From Perognathus longimembris pacificus (Eukaryota; Chordata; Mammalia; Rodentia; Heteromyidae), in assembly GCF_023159225.1 (NCBI RefSeq), contig NC_063176.1:36388786-36452785 (forward strand): a DNA stretch of 64,000 nt, in the 5' to 3' direction. Every line of letters begins with the position of its first letter. Position 1 is the stretch's first letter. Below are positions 32,473-43,957 of this stretch, piece after piece. A model generated the notes under the pieces. That model had not been told where the DNA came from. It searched no databases and was given only the letters and a program-made list of their open reading frames with translations. The translations under genes were made by a program, and so were the position numbers.

Positions 32473-32684
32473 ATTTTTTTTTTTTTTTGGCTAGTCCTGG
32501 GCCTTGGACTCAGGGCCTGAGCACTGTCCCTGGCTTCTTTTTTGCTCAAGGCTAGCATTCTTGCCACTTGAGCCACAGCGCCACTTCTGGCCGTTTTCTG
32601 TATTTGTGGTGCTGGGGAATCGAACCCAGGGCTTCATGTATACGAGGCAGGCACTCTTGCCACTAGGCCATATCCCCAGCCCCT
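32473..32684 (-). mobile_element. SINE-A
   Basis: Reverse dimer, flanked by TAGAAAGTAA on both sides. Confidence 0.9.
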
Positions 32685-32733
32685 AGAAAGTAAATTTTTT
32701 AAAATTGTATATATAATGGCACTTAAAATTCTT

Positions 32734-32956
32734 GGGGCTGGGGATATGGCCTAGTGGCAAGAGAGCTTGCCTCGTATACATGAGGCCCTGGGTTCGATTC
32801 CCCAGTACCACATATACAGAAAACGGCCAGAAGGGGCGCTGTGGCTCAAGTGGCAGAGTGCTAGCCTTGAGCAAAAGGAAGCCAGGGACAGTGCTCAGGC
32901 CCTGAGTCCAAGGCCCAGGACTGGCCAAAACAAACAAACAAACAAAAAAAAAATAT
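32734..32956 (+). mobile_element. SINE-A
   Basis: Full dimer with (AAAC)n tail, flanked by AAATTCTTGGG on both sides. Confidence 0.88.
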
Positions 32957-32975
32957 ATAAATTCTTGGGAATCCA

Positions 32976-33092
32976 GAAGTGGCGCTGTGGCTCAAGTGGC
33001 AGAGTGTTAATCTTGAGCAAAAAGAAGCCAGGGACAGTGCTCAGGCCCTTAGTTCAAGTCTCAGGACTGGCCATAAATAAGTAAATAAATAA
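32976..33092 (+). mobile_element. Right-monomer-only SINE copy
   Basis: Starts CAGAAGTGGCGCTGTGGCTC and ends GACTGGCC plus an (AAAT)n tail, with no left monomer. CTTGGGAATC flanks it on both sides. Confidence 0.75.
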
Positions 33093-33231
33093 ATACTTGG
33101 GAATCAAGGAGATGAAAGATTTGTTCCTTCCTCAAAACTTTAAAACACTGTAAATACACATAAAATTACAGATTCAATGTCATCCCTACCAAAATCCCTA
33201 TGACATTTTATGTAGAATTAAATTCAATAGT

Positions 33232-33610
33232 GTAGCACAGCACTGGTGGCTCACACCTGTGACCCTAGCTACTTAGGAGGCTGAGATCTGAAGATCAAAG
33301 TTCTAAGCCAGGGACTGGGAATATGGCCTAGTGGTAAAGTGCTCGCCTCATATACATGACACACACACACACACACACACACAGTTCTAAGCCAGCTTCA
33401 GCAGGAAAGTCTCTGAGACATTTTTTTTTGGGGGGGGGGGGGCCTGGGCATTGTACCTGAACTTCCTTTGCTCTAGGCTAGCACTCTACCACTTGAGCCA
33501 CAGTGCCACTTCCAGCTTTTTCTGAGGTACTTCGGAATCTAACCCAGGGCTTCATGTATACTAGGCAAGCATTCTACCACTAAGCCACATTCCCAGTCCT
33601 ATCATCTTTC
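33232..33610 (+). mobile_element. SINE-B carrying a truncated SINE-A and a reverse SINE
   Basis: Left monomer 33232-33311. Truncated ID head plus CA repeat 33312-33382 with AGTTCTAAGCCAG duplicated. SINE-B resumes at 33383, and a reverse SINE-A lies at 33421-33600. Confidence 0.78.
33357..33382 (+). repeat. (CA)n at a truncated SINE-A
   Basis: 13 CA units follow CATATACATGA of an ID head cut short. TTCTAAGCCAG flanks both sides. Confidence 0.88.
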
Positions 33611-34680
33611 GTGTAATTAGCTGTATAAAGCAAGTATTGGTGATTTTGCAACAACCAGTACAATTCAAGTTTTGCAATATACTATTCTCTAAAAAATGCA
33701 GTTATGTTCTTAAAGACATATATGAACATAGGTGCATCCATGCATTTTCTGCTTAAAGTTCCGCAATTAAAGTCTCTATGCTACTGATTTAGCACATCAA
33801 CTTCATAAAATCACCATCTCAGACTCAAGAGTTTGAGTACAATTTAAGACTGCAGATAAGAGCCAAGAAACTTGATTTGTATCAATTTGTAATAATGGTT
33901 AATTAACTAGGAAAGACAGTTCTTACCAGAAATTGTTAATTTTCTAAGAACCATTTTCTGTGTTCAATATCCACTCTAATTAAAAGGGAAAAAAAGGCAA
34001 ACCCAAACATCCTTGCAGATGATAATTCGCTAAAGGTGACTCAGCTCATAGAAGAATAATTAACCAAAGAGCTGAGGTAGAAATGAGGATAGGACAGGAT
34101 CACCAAATGAAAGTAAGGAAGACAATTTACAACTAAGGTTCACAGCTCCTGCAGGATAGGCCAAGAGGCATCTATGTGAAAATTTTAGACTTATTGCTCA
34201 AGTATATATATTATATATATATAACTTATTTCACATTATGATGTGCAGGCTGACCTCAAACTCCTGTGTTTAGGGTTCCTCCCTCCACAGGCTCACAGGC
34301 AGCTAAGATTATGGCCCCTACCACCTTCTCAGGCAGTGGTGTCATTTTAAAATTTGTGACCTAAAGTAATTAGTCGTAAATTTTGTTCTTGGAAACCTCC
34401 TCCCTTTTTCTAGCAGGAGTCTAAATGGCTAGAATGTGAGAGAAGAAAGAACCACTTAAAGCTAAAAAGTGATTTTTCAGTTATTTTTGAGACAAGTTTT
34501 GTTATAGCCCAGACGAGCCTCAAATTCATTATCTTGAGCTCCTAATCCTAGCTTAGTCTCTTAAGAGCTGGAATTACAGGTATGCCTCACTTATATCCAA
34601 CGAGCAGTGAAGTTATTAACACATAGACCTCATCCTCATTCCAAGCCCCTAAAAACTAAAAGGTTAAGCTAGCAGCCTAC
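33610..34680. other. Intergenic approach to SMIM14, few repeats
   Basis: AT-rich sequence with diverged B1-like pieces at about 34238-34330 and 34490-34590. No exon recognised. Confidence 0.45.
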
Positions 34681-35299
34681 CAGTGGGAAGTTACCCACTC
34701 CCTTCCCCGCCAGCTCACCTTTGGCCACATATTTCAATTCGCTTACTGAGCCAATTGTACTCAGCTTCCTGGTACGCGAAGTTGTTAGGAAGGGTAAAAG
34801 TGGTCAAAACCTGCCACACTCGACATGCTACCTACAAATCCTCCCATCTCAATTTTCCCCCAGGCCTTAGTCATCAAGTTCACACGATTCCTACAGAGTA
34901 CTGAGTCTCAGCAGACACCTGCGTGTGCCCACCTTTACCCAGGTAGAAGTCAAGATTGCAGTTGAGGAGATCCACGGGCTCAGCAGAGGGGATGACACGT
35001 GGGACGACACAGCCGACGAAAGACAATCACAAAAGGCCACGGTGGCTATCAGCCGAAGCGGAAGCCCAACTCGCTTCCTCCACGGTTCTAATTCCCACCC
35101 TCCCGGCCGGATCTACATCCTCCGCGCCGTGACGAACGTGGTGATGTCAGCGCGGACGCCGCTCGCGTTGGCCACGCCTCCTTCGGTGCCCCGGGCTGGC
35201 GCGAGGAGCGCGCATGCTCGGCAGGCGTGGCCGGCGGGGGTCTCGAGGCGCTGCCCATCTGTTGCGCCGACGCCGCCGGCCGGAGTCGGCAGATCCGGG

Positions 35300-35494
35300 T
35301 CTCGTGGCTAAGAGTGACGTGGTCAATCGAATCCAAACAGAGGGCGGGGCGGAGGCCGGCGGGCTGAAGCACCAGCGGCCGCCGCGTTGGGAGGCCGGAG
35401 CTGCCGCAGCGTTCCGGAAGCCTCAGGCGGTCTCGCCACCCCGACTGGGTTTCGGCTCCCATCCTCCCCGCCCCTTCGGTTGTTGTCTGGGCGG
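35300..35494 (+). other. SMIM14: Probable SMIM14 noncoding exon 1 (5' limit unknown)
   Basis: The CpG island contains a strong splice donor, GGCGG|GTGAGT, with its exon boundary at 35494/35495 on the coding strand of SMIM14. The coding ATG is in exon 2, which has 30 bases of leader after its acceptor, so an upstream noncoding exon is required. The start near 35300 is only a guess; several GC boxes precede it. Confidence 0.5.
35315..35322 (+). promoter_or_regulatory. UPRE/CRE-like motif TGACGTGG followed by CAAT
   Basis: TGACGTGG matches the ATF6/XBP1 unfolded-protein-response element core. It is followed by TCAAT, which is one base short of a reversed ERSE-II arrangement (CGTGG N CCAAT). It lies about 170 bp before the probable exon 1 donor of SMIM14, a gene for an ER membrane protein. 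Function is inferred only; ordinary CREB/ATF binding would fit as well. Confidence 0.4.
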
Positions 35495-36492
35495 GTGAGT
35501 GTCTCCCCTCTCCCACCGCCGTGGTGACCCTCACCTCACCTGGGTCTTTCTCGGGGGCGGCGCGGCTGCTGCCCGGGCTCGACAGCCGGGTCCGGCCCGG
35601 AGAGCGGCGAGGCGGAGACTTGCGGGCCAGGGTCGGAAATGAACGGTAGCCCCGGGTGGTCTGGGGGGGGGAGGGGAGGCGGATAATACACACAGGTGGA
35701 GCCCGCGGAGGAATGTCGCAGCTGAAAAGGGGAAAGACCCGGAACCGCTCCGTGCGCGCTGTCCGCCTTCCTCAGTCCCTCCTGGGCATGGGGAAGTCAC
35801 CGGCCGGCGTCCTTTGTTGTGTGGATGATGGAGGGTAGCTGTCATCCCGAAAGCCGGAGCTTTTGGCTTCTGTTGTGTTGGTGAATTTGAAAGGACAGCC
35901 CCCGCCCCCCGCTGTATTTTTTTTCCCGGTCGGTGGAACCGTGGCAGGCAAACGTAGTAGCACCCTTTATTGCCACGACTGCTGCGCGGTGGACCGGGGA
36001 CGAGGCAGGCGCCGAGATCCTGGGTTTGCTGCTTAAAGCCAAACTTTTCCAAAGTGGTTGTGTTTTTTATATTATTATTATTCAGTGTTACTTTAGCCAA
36101 AATAATAGTTGTTAACAGAGACGGTAGGGTGTTTGCAGCTGCCCCAATGGGCAAAAACGAGGACGTGGTGGCGGCCTTAATAGTAGAAGGTCTTAGCTTT
36201 TGCATCAGACGAGTCACGAGCTGCACCGTCGTCGTGCCTACGTTTGTACAAGAGTCCGGACCCATTCGTTCAGTAACTTGTAAAGCATTAAGACCTGCCA
36301 AGTGTTTCAGGCTTGGGACCCACTCGGGAGGCGTTTCCTCTGCACCGTGCTGTGGGTGGTGGGGAAAGCTCCTGCGTCTTCCTACAGAATTTAGGTGACT
36401 GCTCTCGCAGATTCCTTTAATGGAGCTGCTGCCTGCCTGCTTTCCGCTGAGCTGAGACCAGAGCACCAAACCCCTGCACCTTAAATGTGGCT

Positions 36493-36757
36493 CTCTCTCG
36501 CGCGCTCTCTCCCCCTCCCCCTCCCCCTCCCCCTCCCCCTCCCTCTCCTTCTCTCTCCCTCTCTCTCTCTCTCCCTCCCTCCCCGAGTCCTTGGGCCTGA
36601 ACCTGTCCCTGGCTTCATTTTGCTCAAGACTAGCAGTCTACCACTTGAGCCACAGCGCCACTTCTGGCTTTTTCTTTACATGTGGTCCTGAGGAATCGAA
36701 CCCAGGGCTTCATTTATAGGAGGCAAGCATCCTACTATTAGGCCATATTCCCAGCCC
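36493..36757 (-). mobile_element. SINE-A with a long CT-rich tail
   Basis: Reverse SINE-A (36590-36757) preceded by a CT/CCCCCT tract (36491-36583). CCTTAAATGTGGCT flanks the whole unit, so the tract is the element's own expanded tail. Confidence 0.85.
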
Positions 36758-36769
36758 TTAAATGTGGCT

Positions 36770-37695
36770 TTAAGGAGGATCACTTCCCCCCAGTCATTAT
36801 TTGACATATTCCTATGGCAAACATTAAGGAAGAGCAATTAAAGCATATGCTGATTGATCGTCTCCACTGTCAAATCTAGGAAGAGTTCTTAGGGATTTAG
36901 ATAACTTCCTTAATTAAGAGGGTGATTATTCTTGTGGCAGAATATGGACCTCTTAGAAAATCTTTTTTTCTCCTAGGTATGCCAGAGATTAAAATAAATT
37001 TCATCTATAGCTGAGATCCTTCTTATGAAAGGAATTAATTTTCTCTTTTGCAGTTTCTACCTTTTGTACAAACTAGAACTGAATAACTTGTTTCCACCTA
37101 GTGTTTTGTGATGATTGTGGAAAATATGGATATAAGATAAGCAGAAAGGAATAGTAACCCTACCACTCACAAGTCACCAAAATATTAGTAATTTGTATTG
37201 GTCCAAACTTTTCTGCATATATGTATTTAATTTTAAAATATGATAAACTCCATATGCATATGCTTTTCTGCAATCTGCTTGCTTCATGTGCTAGCACTTA
37301 TTTGAGTAATAAAATCTTGCAGATAAGACTTTGAACCTTAACTTTTAGGGGAAAATTTACTGTTGGAAAAGCAAAATATATCAAAACCATGACTTTAAGT
37401 TTTCTTCTCAACAAATAAATTGGCATAATATAACAAAGTAGGTCTTAGCTTGTAAACTCTTGGGAGAGCAGAGCCTAAATTGACAGTATCAAAGTCTAGA
37501 AAGTATTTGCTTACTAAAGATTTCATTTAGACTAAGTTTAGATTTATCCCATAGTTAGCCTGTGTGCATGCTCTAAATGCAAAGCATCTGTTCAAGCCCA
37601 CAGCAATAAAGTTCTGGAAGATTTAATGTAAAGAGTTTTTTTTTTTAAATCATGTCCTTAAAAATTTTGTAAAGATGATGATGATTATTATTATT
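36770..37695. other. Intron, no exon or repeat recognised
   Basis: AT-rich SMIM14 intron 1 sequence. Confidence 0.4.
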
Positions 37696-37699
37696 ATTA

Positions 37700-37885
37700 T
37701 TTTTTGCCAGTCCTGGGGCTTGAACTCACTGTCCCTGGCTTCTTTTTGCTCAAGGCTAGCACTCTACCACTTGAGCCTCAGCACCACTTCTGGCTTTTTC
37801 TGTATATGTGGTGCTGAGGAATCAAACCCAGGGCTTCATGTATTAAGGCAAGTACTCCACCACTAGGCCATATTCCTAGATTCTT
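37700..37885 (-). mobile_element. SINE-A
   Basis: Reverse dimer, slightly shortened at the right-monomer end. Confidence 0.8.
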
Positions 37886-38219
37886 TTTTTTAAGCAGTGC
37901 TAGAGATTCCACCCCAAGTCTGTCACATGCTACCATTGTCACATGGAACCATTGTGTCACTGAGCTATACCACCCTAAAACCACAAAGCCATGCTGTAAC
38001 TGGCTATCTTATCTGTTACACCACCCGAAACCACAAAGCCACCCTTTAACAAGATGTCTTAACTTATCTACTTGAAGTTTTCAGTTAATATTGGGCATGA
38101 ATGTAGTTTCTAGTTTTTCATTGTTATAATACTATGATGAGCTTAAGATAACCCAAGTTCTAAAAAGTGAACATTATCAAGCAGTCCTACTGTGAAATAC
38201 ATTGTACTAAATGTTAGGA

Positions 38220-38585
38220 TATGGAGGAGAATGGAAAAGGAATTGGCTGGACTGGATCCTCAAGCGATGGGGACTGTTTATTGAGGAACAGCAAGGGGCA
38301 CAGACCTTCTTGCAGGATTGGATGTTGTGCCTAGGACTAGATTTTGGGGTAGGCTTATATAGGGCTTAACAAGGAAGTAGAAAACAAAATGGGTTATAGT
38401 CTCCCAGGGTGATGTTCTTGGCCAAACCCACAGTGTGAGGGGCTATTGTTCCTTGGGGACCAAGGGTGGTGTCCTTGGCCCAGCCCAGATTGCAATAACC
38501 TGTGTAGTCATACCTGTTGTCTTGCTTGGCCTTAGAAATAAGGCAGGAATCCTTATTCCATCTTTAGATAGGCGAAATGAAACGG
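38220..38585 (-). mobile_element. LTR-like element, copy 1
   Basis: Shares long collinear blocks with 40862-41225: GGAGGAGAATGGAAAA, GGCTGGACTGGATC, TTTATTGAGGAACAGC, GGCTTATATAGGGCTTA, GGACCAAGGGTGGTGTCC and AAGGCAGGAATCCTT. On the minus strand a TATATAAGCC and then CAATAAA occur in U3-R order. Termini and duplications were not resolved. Confidence 0.65.
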
Positions 38586-38589
38586 GCCA

Positions 38590-39265
38590 AGAGGGGAGAG
38601 GCAATTTCCAAGTCCTTCACTAAAGCCATTTTAGTGATTTTAAATGGATGGTTTTCCACATAGGTTAACAAGTATATGTTGCATGTGTGTATTTGGGCAT
38701 GCCTAGAAAACTTAGATGAAAGTTTTTTATAGAATTTGCCACTGAGGAGAGAACCTTTCACTTTGACATTTTTAGTTTTTAGGGGAAAGGAACATTTGAA
38801 ATGTTTACTATAAACTGGTATTGCTTTAAAACGACTCTTGAAAAGTATAATTCTTAACTAACAATATATACACATCTAGCATTTTAAACTTGTATTTTTA
38901 TTTTGGAGAAAGTTTCCTTCTCATTGGTTATTTTCATACTGAGCTTTCATTTCCCCTTTTTCTTCTTTAAATTTAGGACAAAACACAGATGTCTCAGCTT
39001 TGGAAAATACAGAATGAAAGTGGTTTACGCTTGTCTGCACTTACTAACAAATGTTACAAGTGCAAAGCCTCCAAAGTTTAACACCTCATAAAGGTGCTTC
39101 CTGTTATAAATGGAGAAAGCATCCTATGGTATATATACCAGAACTAAGAGATTCATCAGTGTTTGGCTTTTAGTTTGTTATGTTTTACTACCTAGTGTTT
39201 AAAAGTACAAGTTTATACTTTTTACATAGTACATTGCTTTAGTGTCCAGGACCCCATAAAACCCC
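38590..39265. other. Intron, no exon or repeat recognised
   Basis: AT-rich sequence between the LTR-like copy and a SINE-B. Confidence 0.4.
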
Positions 39266-39269
39266 AAAT

Positions 39270-39495
39270 CTGGCTCGGTGCCAGTGGCTTATACCTGTAA
39301 TCCTCGCTACTCAGGAAGCTGAGGTCTGAGGATTGCAGTTCAAAGCCAGTACAGGCAGATAAGTCTGTGAGACTCTTATTTCCAACTAGCCACCAAAAAG
39401 TTGGCAGTGGAGCTGTGACTCAAGTGGTAGAGCCACCAGCCTTAAGCAAAAAAGCCCAGGGATTCAAGCCCAGGATCAGCAAACACAAAAAGAAG
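39270..39495 (+). mobile_element. SINE-B
   Basis: GGCTCGGTGCCAGTGGCTTA head to AAGCCCAGGATCAGC. Confidence 0.82.
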
Positions 39496-39499
39496 TGCT

Positions 39500-39665
39500 C
39501 ACTAGATACTATGTTGGAAATGAGCTATAGAACTTGTGGATGGTGATAGGAGGGAAAACAGAAAGAGTGAGGGAAGGGGTAACCTTGTTCGAAAAGAAAT
39601 GTATTCTTTATCTGACCTGTAACTATAACCCCCTGCACATCAGCTTTGTGATACAATTTTAAAAA
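39500..39665 (+). repeat. L1-like 3' tail repeat following a SINE-B
   Basis: GGGAGGGAAAACAGAAAGAG...GTAACTATAACCCCCTGCACATCAGC then an A-rich end. It matches the pattern of 13195-13440 and, more weakly, of 660-720 and 18440-18620. Confidence 0.45.
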
Positions 39666-39741
39666 GAAACCCCCAAATTTGAGGATTTTCAAATCTCAGA
39701 GATTTAAAATGGCTTGGTACTTGCATATTACATGTGCACAT

Positions 39742-39946
39742 CTTTTTTTTTTTGGCCAGCCCTGGGACTTGGACTCAGGGCCTGAGCACTGTCCCTGGCT
39801 TCTTTTTGCTCAAGGCTAGCACTCTGCCACTTGAGTCACAGCGCCACTCCTGGCCATTTTCTATATATGTTGTGCTGGGGAATTGAACCCACGGCCTCAT
39901 GTATACGGGGCAAGCACTCTTGCCACTAGGCCATATCCCCAGCCCC
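39742..39946 (-). mobile_element. SINE-A
   Basis: Reverse dimer flanked by ACATGTGCACATCTT and ACATATGCACATCTT. Confidence 0.9.
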
Positions 39947-40004
39947 TACATATGCACATCTTAATTCCTCAAATTTGTGTATTTCAAGTCATCTCATTTT
40001 TCCC

Positions 40005-40860
40005 CCTTTACCACTTGAACTCAGGGCACTGAGTTGCCCTCACTGCTCAAGGCTCTAACCACTTGAGCCCACAGCTCTACTTCCTTCTTTTTAGTAGTTA
40101 GTTGGAGATAAGAATTCTTAAGAGTTTTTTCTGTCCAGGCTGGCTTTTGAGTCAGGATTCTCAGATCTCAGCCCCTTGAATACATAGATTACAGACAAGT
40201 GCCTAGCAAGTTTAATACTTGTAGCAAGGGTAATGTAGAAGAAACTGACTTATTAGAGATTTTAAACAATTATACAGCCTGAGCACTGCCCCTAAGCTCC
40301 TTTTGCTCAAGGCTAGCTAGCCCTTTACCACTTGAGCTACAGAGCTTTTCTGTGATTAAATGGAGATGAATCTCACGGACTTTCTGCCTAGGCTAGCTTT
40401 GATCCTCAGTCCTCAGATCTCAGCCTCCTGAGTAGCTAGAATTAACAAGCATCTGGCTTGTACTCTTTGTGTGGGGCAGGGAACTCCTGGGGCCTGAACT
40501 CAGCCTAGGCAGAGTCCCTGAGCTTTGGTGCTCAAGGCTAGCATTCTAACTCTCAAGCCACCACTCCACTTCAGCTCTTTGTTGGGTAACTGGATTTAAA
40601 AGTCTCACAGACTTTTCTACCAGGGCTGGCTTGGAACCGCAGTCCTCAAATCTCAGCCTCCTGAGTAGCTAGGATTACACCAGGGTGAGCCACCGGTACC
40701 TGGCTTTTTTCTTCAGTGTGTGAGCACGCCAGTCCTGGGGCTTGAACTCAGAGCCTGAGTGCAGTTCCTGAGCTTTTCTTTGCTCAAAGCTAGCGCTGTA
40801 CCACTTGAAGCCACAGCCCCACTTCTGGTTTTTGTTTGTTTTGGTAGATCTTGATATTGG
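40005..40860 (-). mobile_element. Run of four reverse SINE-B copies
   Basis: Copies at about 40010-40215, 40275-40465, 40485-40708 and 40728-40860. The last is cut by the LTR-like element and probably continues at 41226-41370. Confidence 0.75.
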
Positions 40861-40861
40861 G

Positions 40862-41226
40862 AAAGTGGAGGAGAATGGAAAAAGAATAGGCTGGACTGGA
40901 TCTGCAACAGGCAAGGTCTGTTCATTGAGGAACAGCGAGGGGCACAGACCTTCCAGCGGGATTGGAGGTTGTGCCTCTCACTGGATTTTGGAGTAGGCTT
41001 ATATAGGGCTTAGCAAGGATGTAGAAAACAGAAAATAGGTTATGGTCCCCGGGTAAGGTCCTTGACCAGCCCCACAGTGGAATGCTCCACCTAGGGTGAG
41101 GGGCTATTGTCCCTTGGGGACCAAGGGTGGTGTCCTTGGCCTGACCCATGTTGGAACTGCCTGCAGACAGGCATGTGATCAAGCCTGTTGTTTTGCTTGA
41201 TCTTGGGGAATAAGGCAGGAATCCTT
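40862..41226 (-). mobile_element. LTR-like element, copy 2, inside a SINE
   Basis: Second member of the family described at 38220, in the same orientation. It has one extra segment (about 41080-41100) absent from copy 1. SINE sequence in matching reverse orientation resumes at 41226, suggesting insertion into a SINE. Confidence 0.65.
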
Positions 41227-41470
41227 CACTTGGGGCTTGAACTCAGGTCAGGGCCTGGGCACTGTCCCTGAGCTTTTTTGCTCACAAATAATGCTCTATC
41301 ACTTTGAGCCAAAGTACCACTTCTGGTTTTCTGGTGTTCTGGGGTGTTATTTGGACATAAGAATTGTAAGGTAGATGAATGGGAATGTATCTTAGGGTAG
41401 AGTGATTGCCTAGTATGCATGAAGCCCTAGGTTCAATTCTTCAGTACTACATACAAAAAAAAAAACACAA
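41226..41470. mobile_element. Reverse SINE-B remainder, then a forward ID head
   Basis: Reverse right monomer at 41226-41370. Forward ID-like unit at about 41378-41470 with A tail and no right monomer. Confidence 0.65.
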
Positions 41471-41799
41471 AAAACAAAAAATCAAATGGATAGGAAAAGA
41501 CTGTGGAACTTGGACAGTGGAAATTCAGAAATTATGGGACTGCCTCTCCTATTACAGGCCCAGAGTCCTGGAGTTTGAGTCAGAGTAATTTCAAGACTTT
41601 TGGTTCTCTTAGGCCGCTTCAGGGTACCACCTCCAGTGAGCCTAGTTGTGGCACATCCTGCTGTACCTTTTCTTCTATAAGTAATAGGGAGTAAATCCTC
41701 TGGCTCCATCCAGTGACATTATTACAGGTCCATACAGTGAATAGCATTAGTGTAGTCATTTATACCTAGTCTTTAAGGAATTTACTTGTGAAGTCTTTT

Positions 41800-42000
41800 T
41801 TTTTTTGCCAGTCCTGGGGCTTGGGACTCAAGGCTTGAGTACTGTCCCTGGCTTCTTTTTGCTCAAGGCTAGCACTCTACCACTTGAGCCACAGAGCCCC
41901 TTCTGACTTTTTCTATATATGTGGTGCTGAGGAATTGAACCTAGGGCTTCATGTTTATGAGGCAAGCACTCAACCACTAGGCCATATTCCCAGCCTGTAA
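41800..42000 (-). mobile_element. SINE-A
   Basis: Reverse dimer flanked by TGAAGTCTT on both sides. Confidence 0.88.
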
Positions 42001-42938
42001 TGAAGTCTTTGTCTTCACCCCTGCTGTCTTCTTACATAGTGCCTGCACTATCACATTTGCATTTCAGTCTTTAGAAATATGGTTCCTTCCATAGTAAGCC
42101 CACTGTCATCCAATGTATGCTTTAAAACTCAAAAAAAAAAAAAGTGCTCTTGATCTTGCTAATCTGTTGTTGCAACAGTAAGACCTTAGGAAGGGCCAAT
42201 GCTGAGGGCTGGGCTGCAGGAACGGGGCATCACATCCTTTAGGGCAGTGCCTAGTAAAATCACAGGTAGGATTTCAGCCTGGGAGAGTTTCTTACCTCTG
42301 CTGTGGGCTGCACTCAGCAAAGCCTAGGGCTTTCTGGATCCTTGGAGGCCAAGTAACTGCCGCATGTCCTAAAGGCAGGACCATGAGTCAGATATTGTTT
42401 TGTGAGCTGATACTATTTGCCCTGTTGAGTTTTTTATTTACATGGGACCTGTTCTTCCTTTCTCCTTCCCCCCCCTTTCTCTCTGTTATGAATGCTGTGG
42501 TCTATTTATATATTGAAAACTTAATCATGTGTGATGAATTAGATCATGAGGGCAGAACCTTTTTGAATAGGACCCCAGAGAGCTGCTTGCCTTTTTCCAT
42601 CTGAACACCATTGTTGAGCCAGAGAGCAAGCCTTCTCCATTCCCTGGATCTGTCAGTGCTTTTATCTTGGATGTCCTCAGCTTCCAGAAATGTGAAGAAT
42701 GAACTTCTATTGTGTATAAGCTACTCTATCTATGCTATTTTGTTTTGTCAGCCTAATGGACCAAGAAATACAAGAAAATAGAGTCATTAAATGATTATTT
42801 CTGGAAAAGTGGTGGCAGCCTAGGGATAGATTCTTATATAGAAAAGAAATGGAGGGATTAGGGAGATAAAGAAATTCTTGACAGCTTATCAAGAACTTGA
42901 GTTAAGCCTAGCACAAATGAGATAAAAAGTTAAGGAAG
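42001..42938. other. Intron, no exon or repeat recognised
   Basis: Mixed-composition SMIM14 intron 1 sequence. Confidence 0.4.
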
Positions 42939-42939
42939 G

Positions 42940-43139
42940 GGCTGGGGATATAGCCTAGCGGCAAGAGTGCCTGCCTCGGATACACGAGGCCCTAGGTTCG
43001 ATTCCCCAGCACCACATATACAGAAAACGGCCAGAAGCGGCGCTGTGGCTCAAGTGGCAGAGTGCTAGCCTTGAGCGGGAAGAAGCCAGGGACAGTGCTC
43101 AGGCCCTGGGTCCAAGGCCCAGGACTGGCAAAAAAAAAA
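42940..43139 (+). mobile_element. SINE-A
   Basis: Full dimer flanked by AAAGTTAAGGAA on both sides. Confidence 0.91.
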
Positions 43140-43221
43140 AAGTTAAGGAAACAAATGTTTTTTTCTTTGTACAGTTTTTTTTTATTTTGGCTATAATTTG
43201 CACACTGACACACAATTATGT

Positions 43222-43434
43222 TGAGGGCTGGGAATGTGGCTTAGTGGTAAAGTGCTTGTGTAGCATGCATGAAGCCCTGGGTTTGATTCCTCAGCGTCAC
43301 ATAAACAGAAAAAGCCAGAAGTGGTGCTGTGGCTCAAGTGGTAGAGTGCTAGCCTTGAGCAAAAAGAAGCCAGGGACAGTGCTCAGGCCCTGAGTCCCAA
43401 GCCCCAAGACTGGCAAAAAAAAAAAAAAAAAAAG
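43222..43434 (+). mobile_element. SINE-A
   Basis: Older head variant (GTGGCTTAGTGGTAAAG), right monomer and an A18 tail. Confidence 0.85.
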
Positions 43435-43957
43435 TTGAATAATTCAAATTAATACTTGAGATCCTGGAGCTTTTATGTCTGTATCTAATCTTTTCTTTTA
43501 CACCCCTGAGTATCAATTACATAAATCCTTTTCTGGAAAAGAAAAATGAAAGAAGACAGGGTTTGACTCCTACCTCTGAGTGAGTGTTGTGTGGCTTTGA
43601 GTGAGTTATGGAAGCTCTGTAGGCCTAAAGTCTTTTCCTTTTTGAATTAGTTGGTAGGAACTTCTGCATCTCCGGTTGTAATAGTAAGAGGTTGTAATAG
43701 TAGCGCTTTTGAGATTTCAATTTATTGAAGAAAAAACTGTTGGTGACAATTGGTATTCTCTTATCTATTCCTGATCTATCCAGTGAAATCTTGCACAGTT
43801 TTCCTGGTTGCTCTGGCCTGTTTCTAAGTATTCCCATTCTATTCTGTGGGAAATGTTGACATTTCCAGCCTGCTTTAGTCTCTTCCTTTTCAGTATGCCC
43901 TCTGGAAAAGGGCATGCTTTGTTTTCATATTTAAGAATTTAGAGGCAGCTTTCTGTT
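43435..43957. other. Intron, no exon or repeat recognised
   Basis: Single-copy-looking sequence up to the SELENOW retrocopy. Confidence 0.4.

Larger units (their letters stand above)
34960..36010. promoter_or_regulatory. CpG-island promoter of SMIM14
   Basis: CpG-dense block with GC boxes (GGGCGGGGC at 35342-35350), an E-box CACGTG at 34996-35001, TGACG half-sites and an imperfect NRF1-like site near 35208-35218. It is the only CpG island upstream of the SMIM14 coding exons on the plus strand, 18 kb before exon 2, so it is assigned as that gene's promoter by position. Confidence 0.8.

Noticed and set aside
34925..36469. Frames of up to 312 codons on both strands across the SMIM14 CpG island
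   Set aside because: Same GC-rich effect; no domain or conserved peptide recognised and the frames cross the inferred exon/intron boundary.
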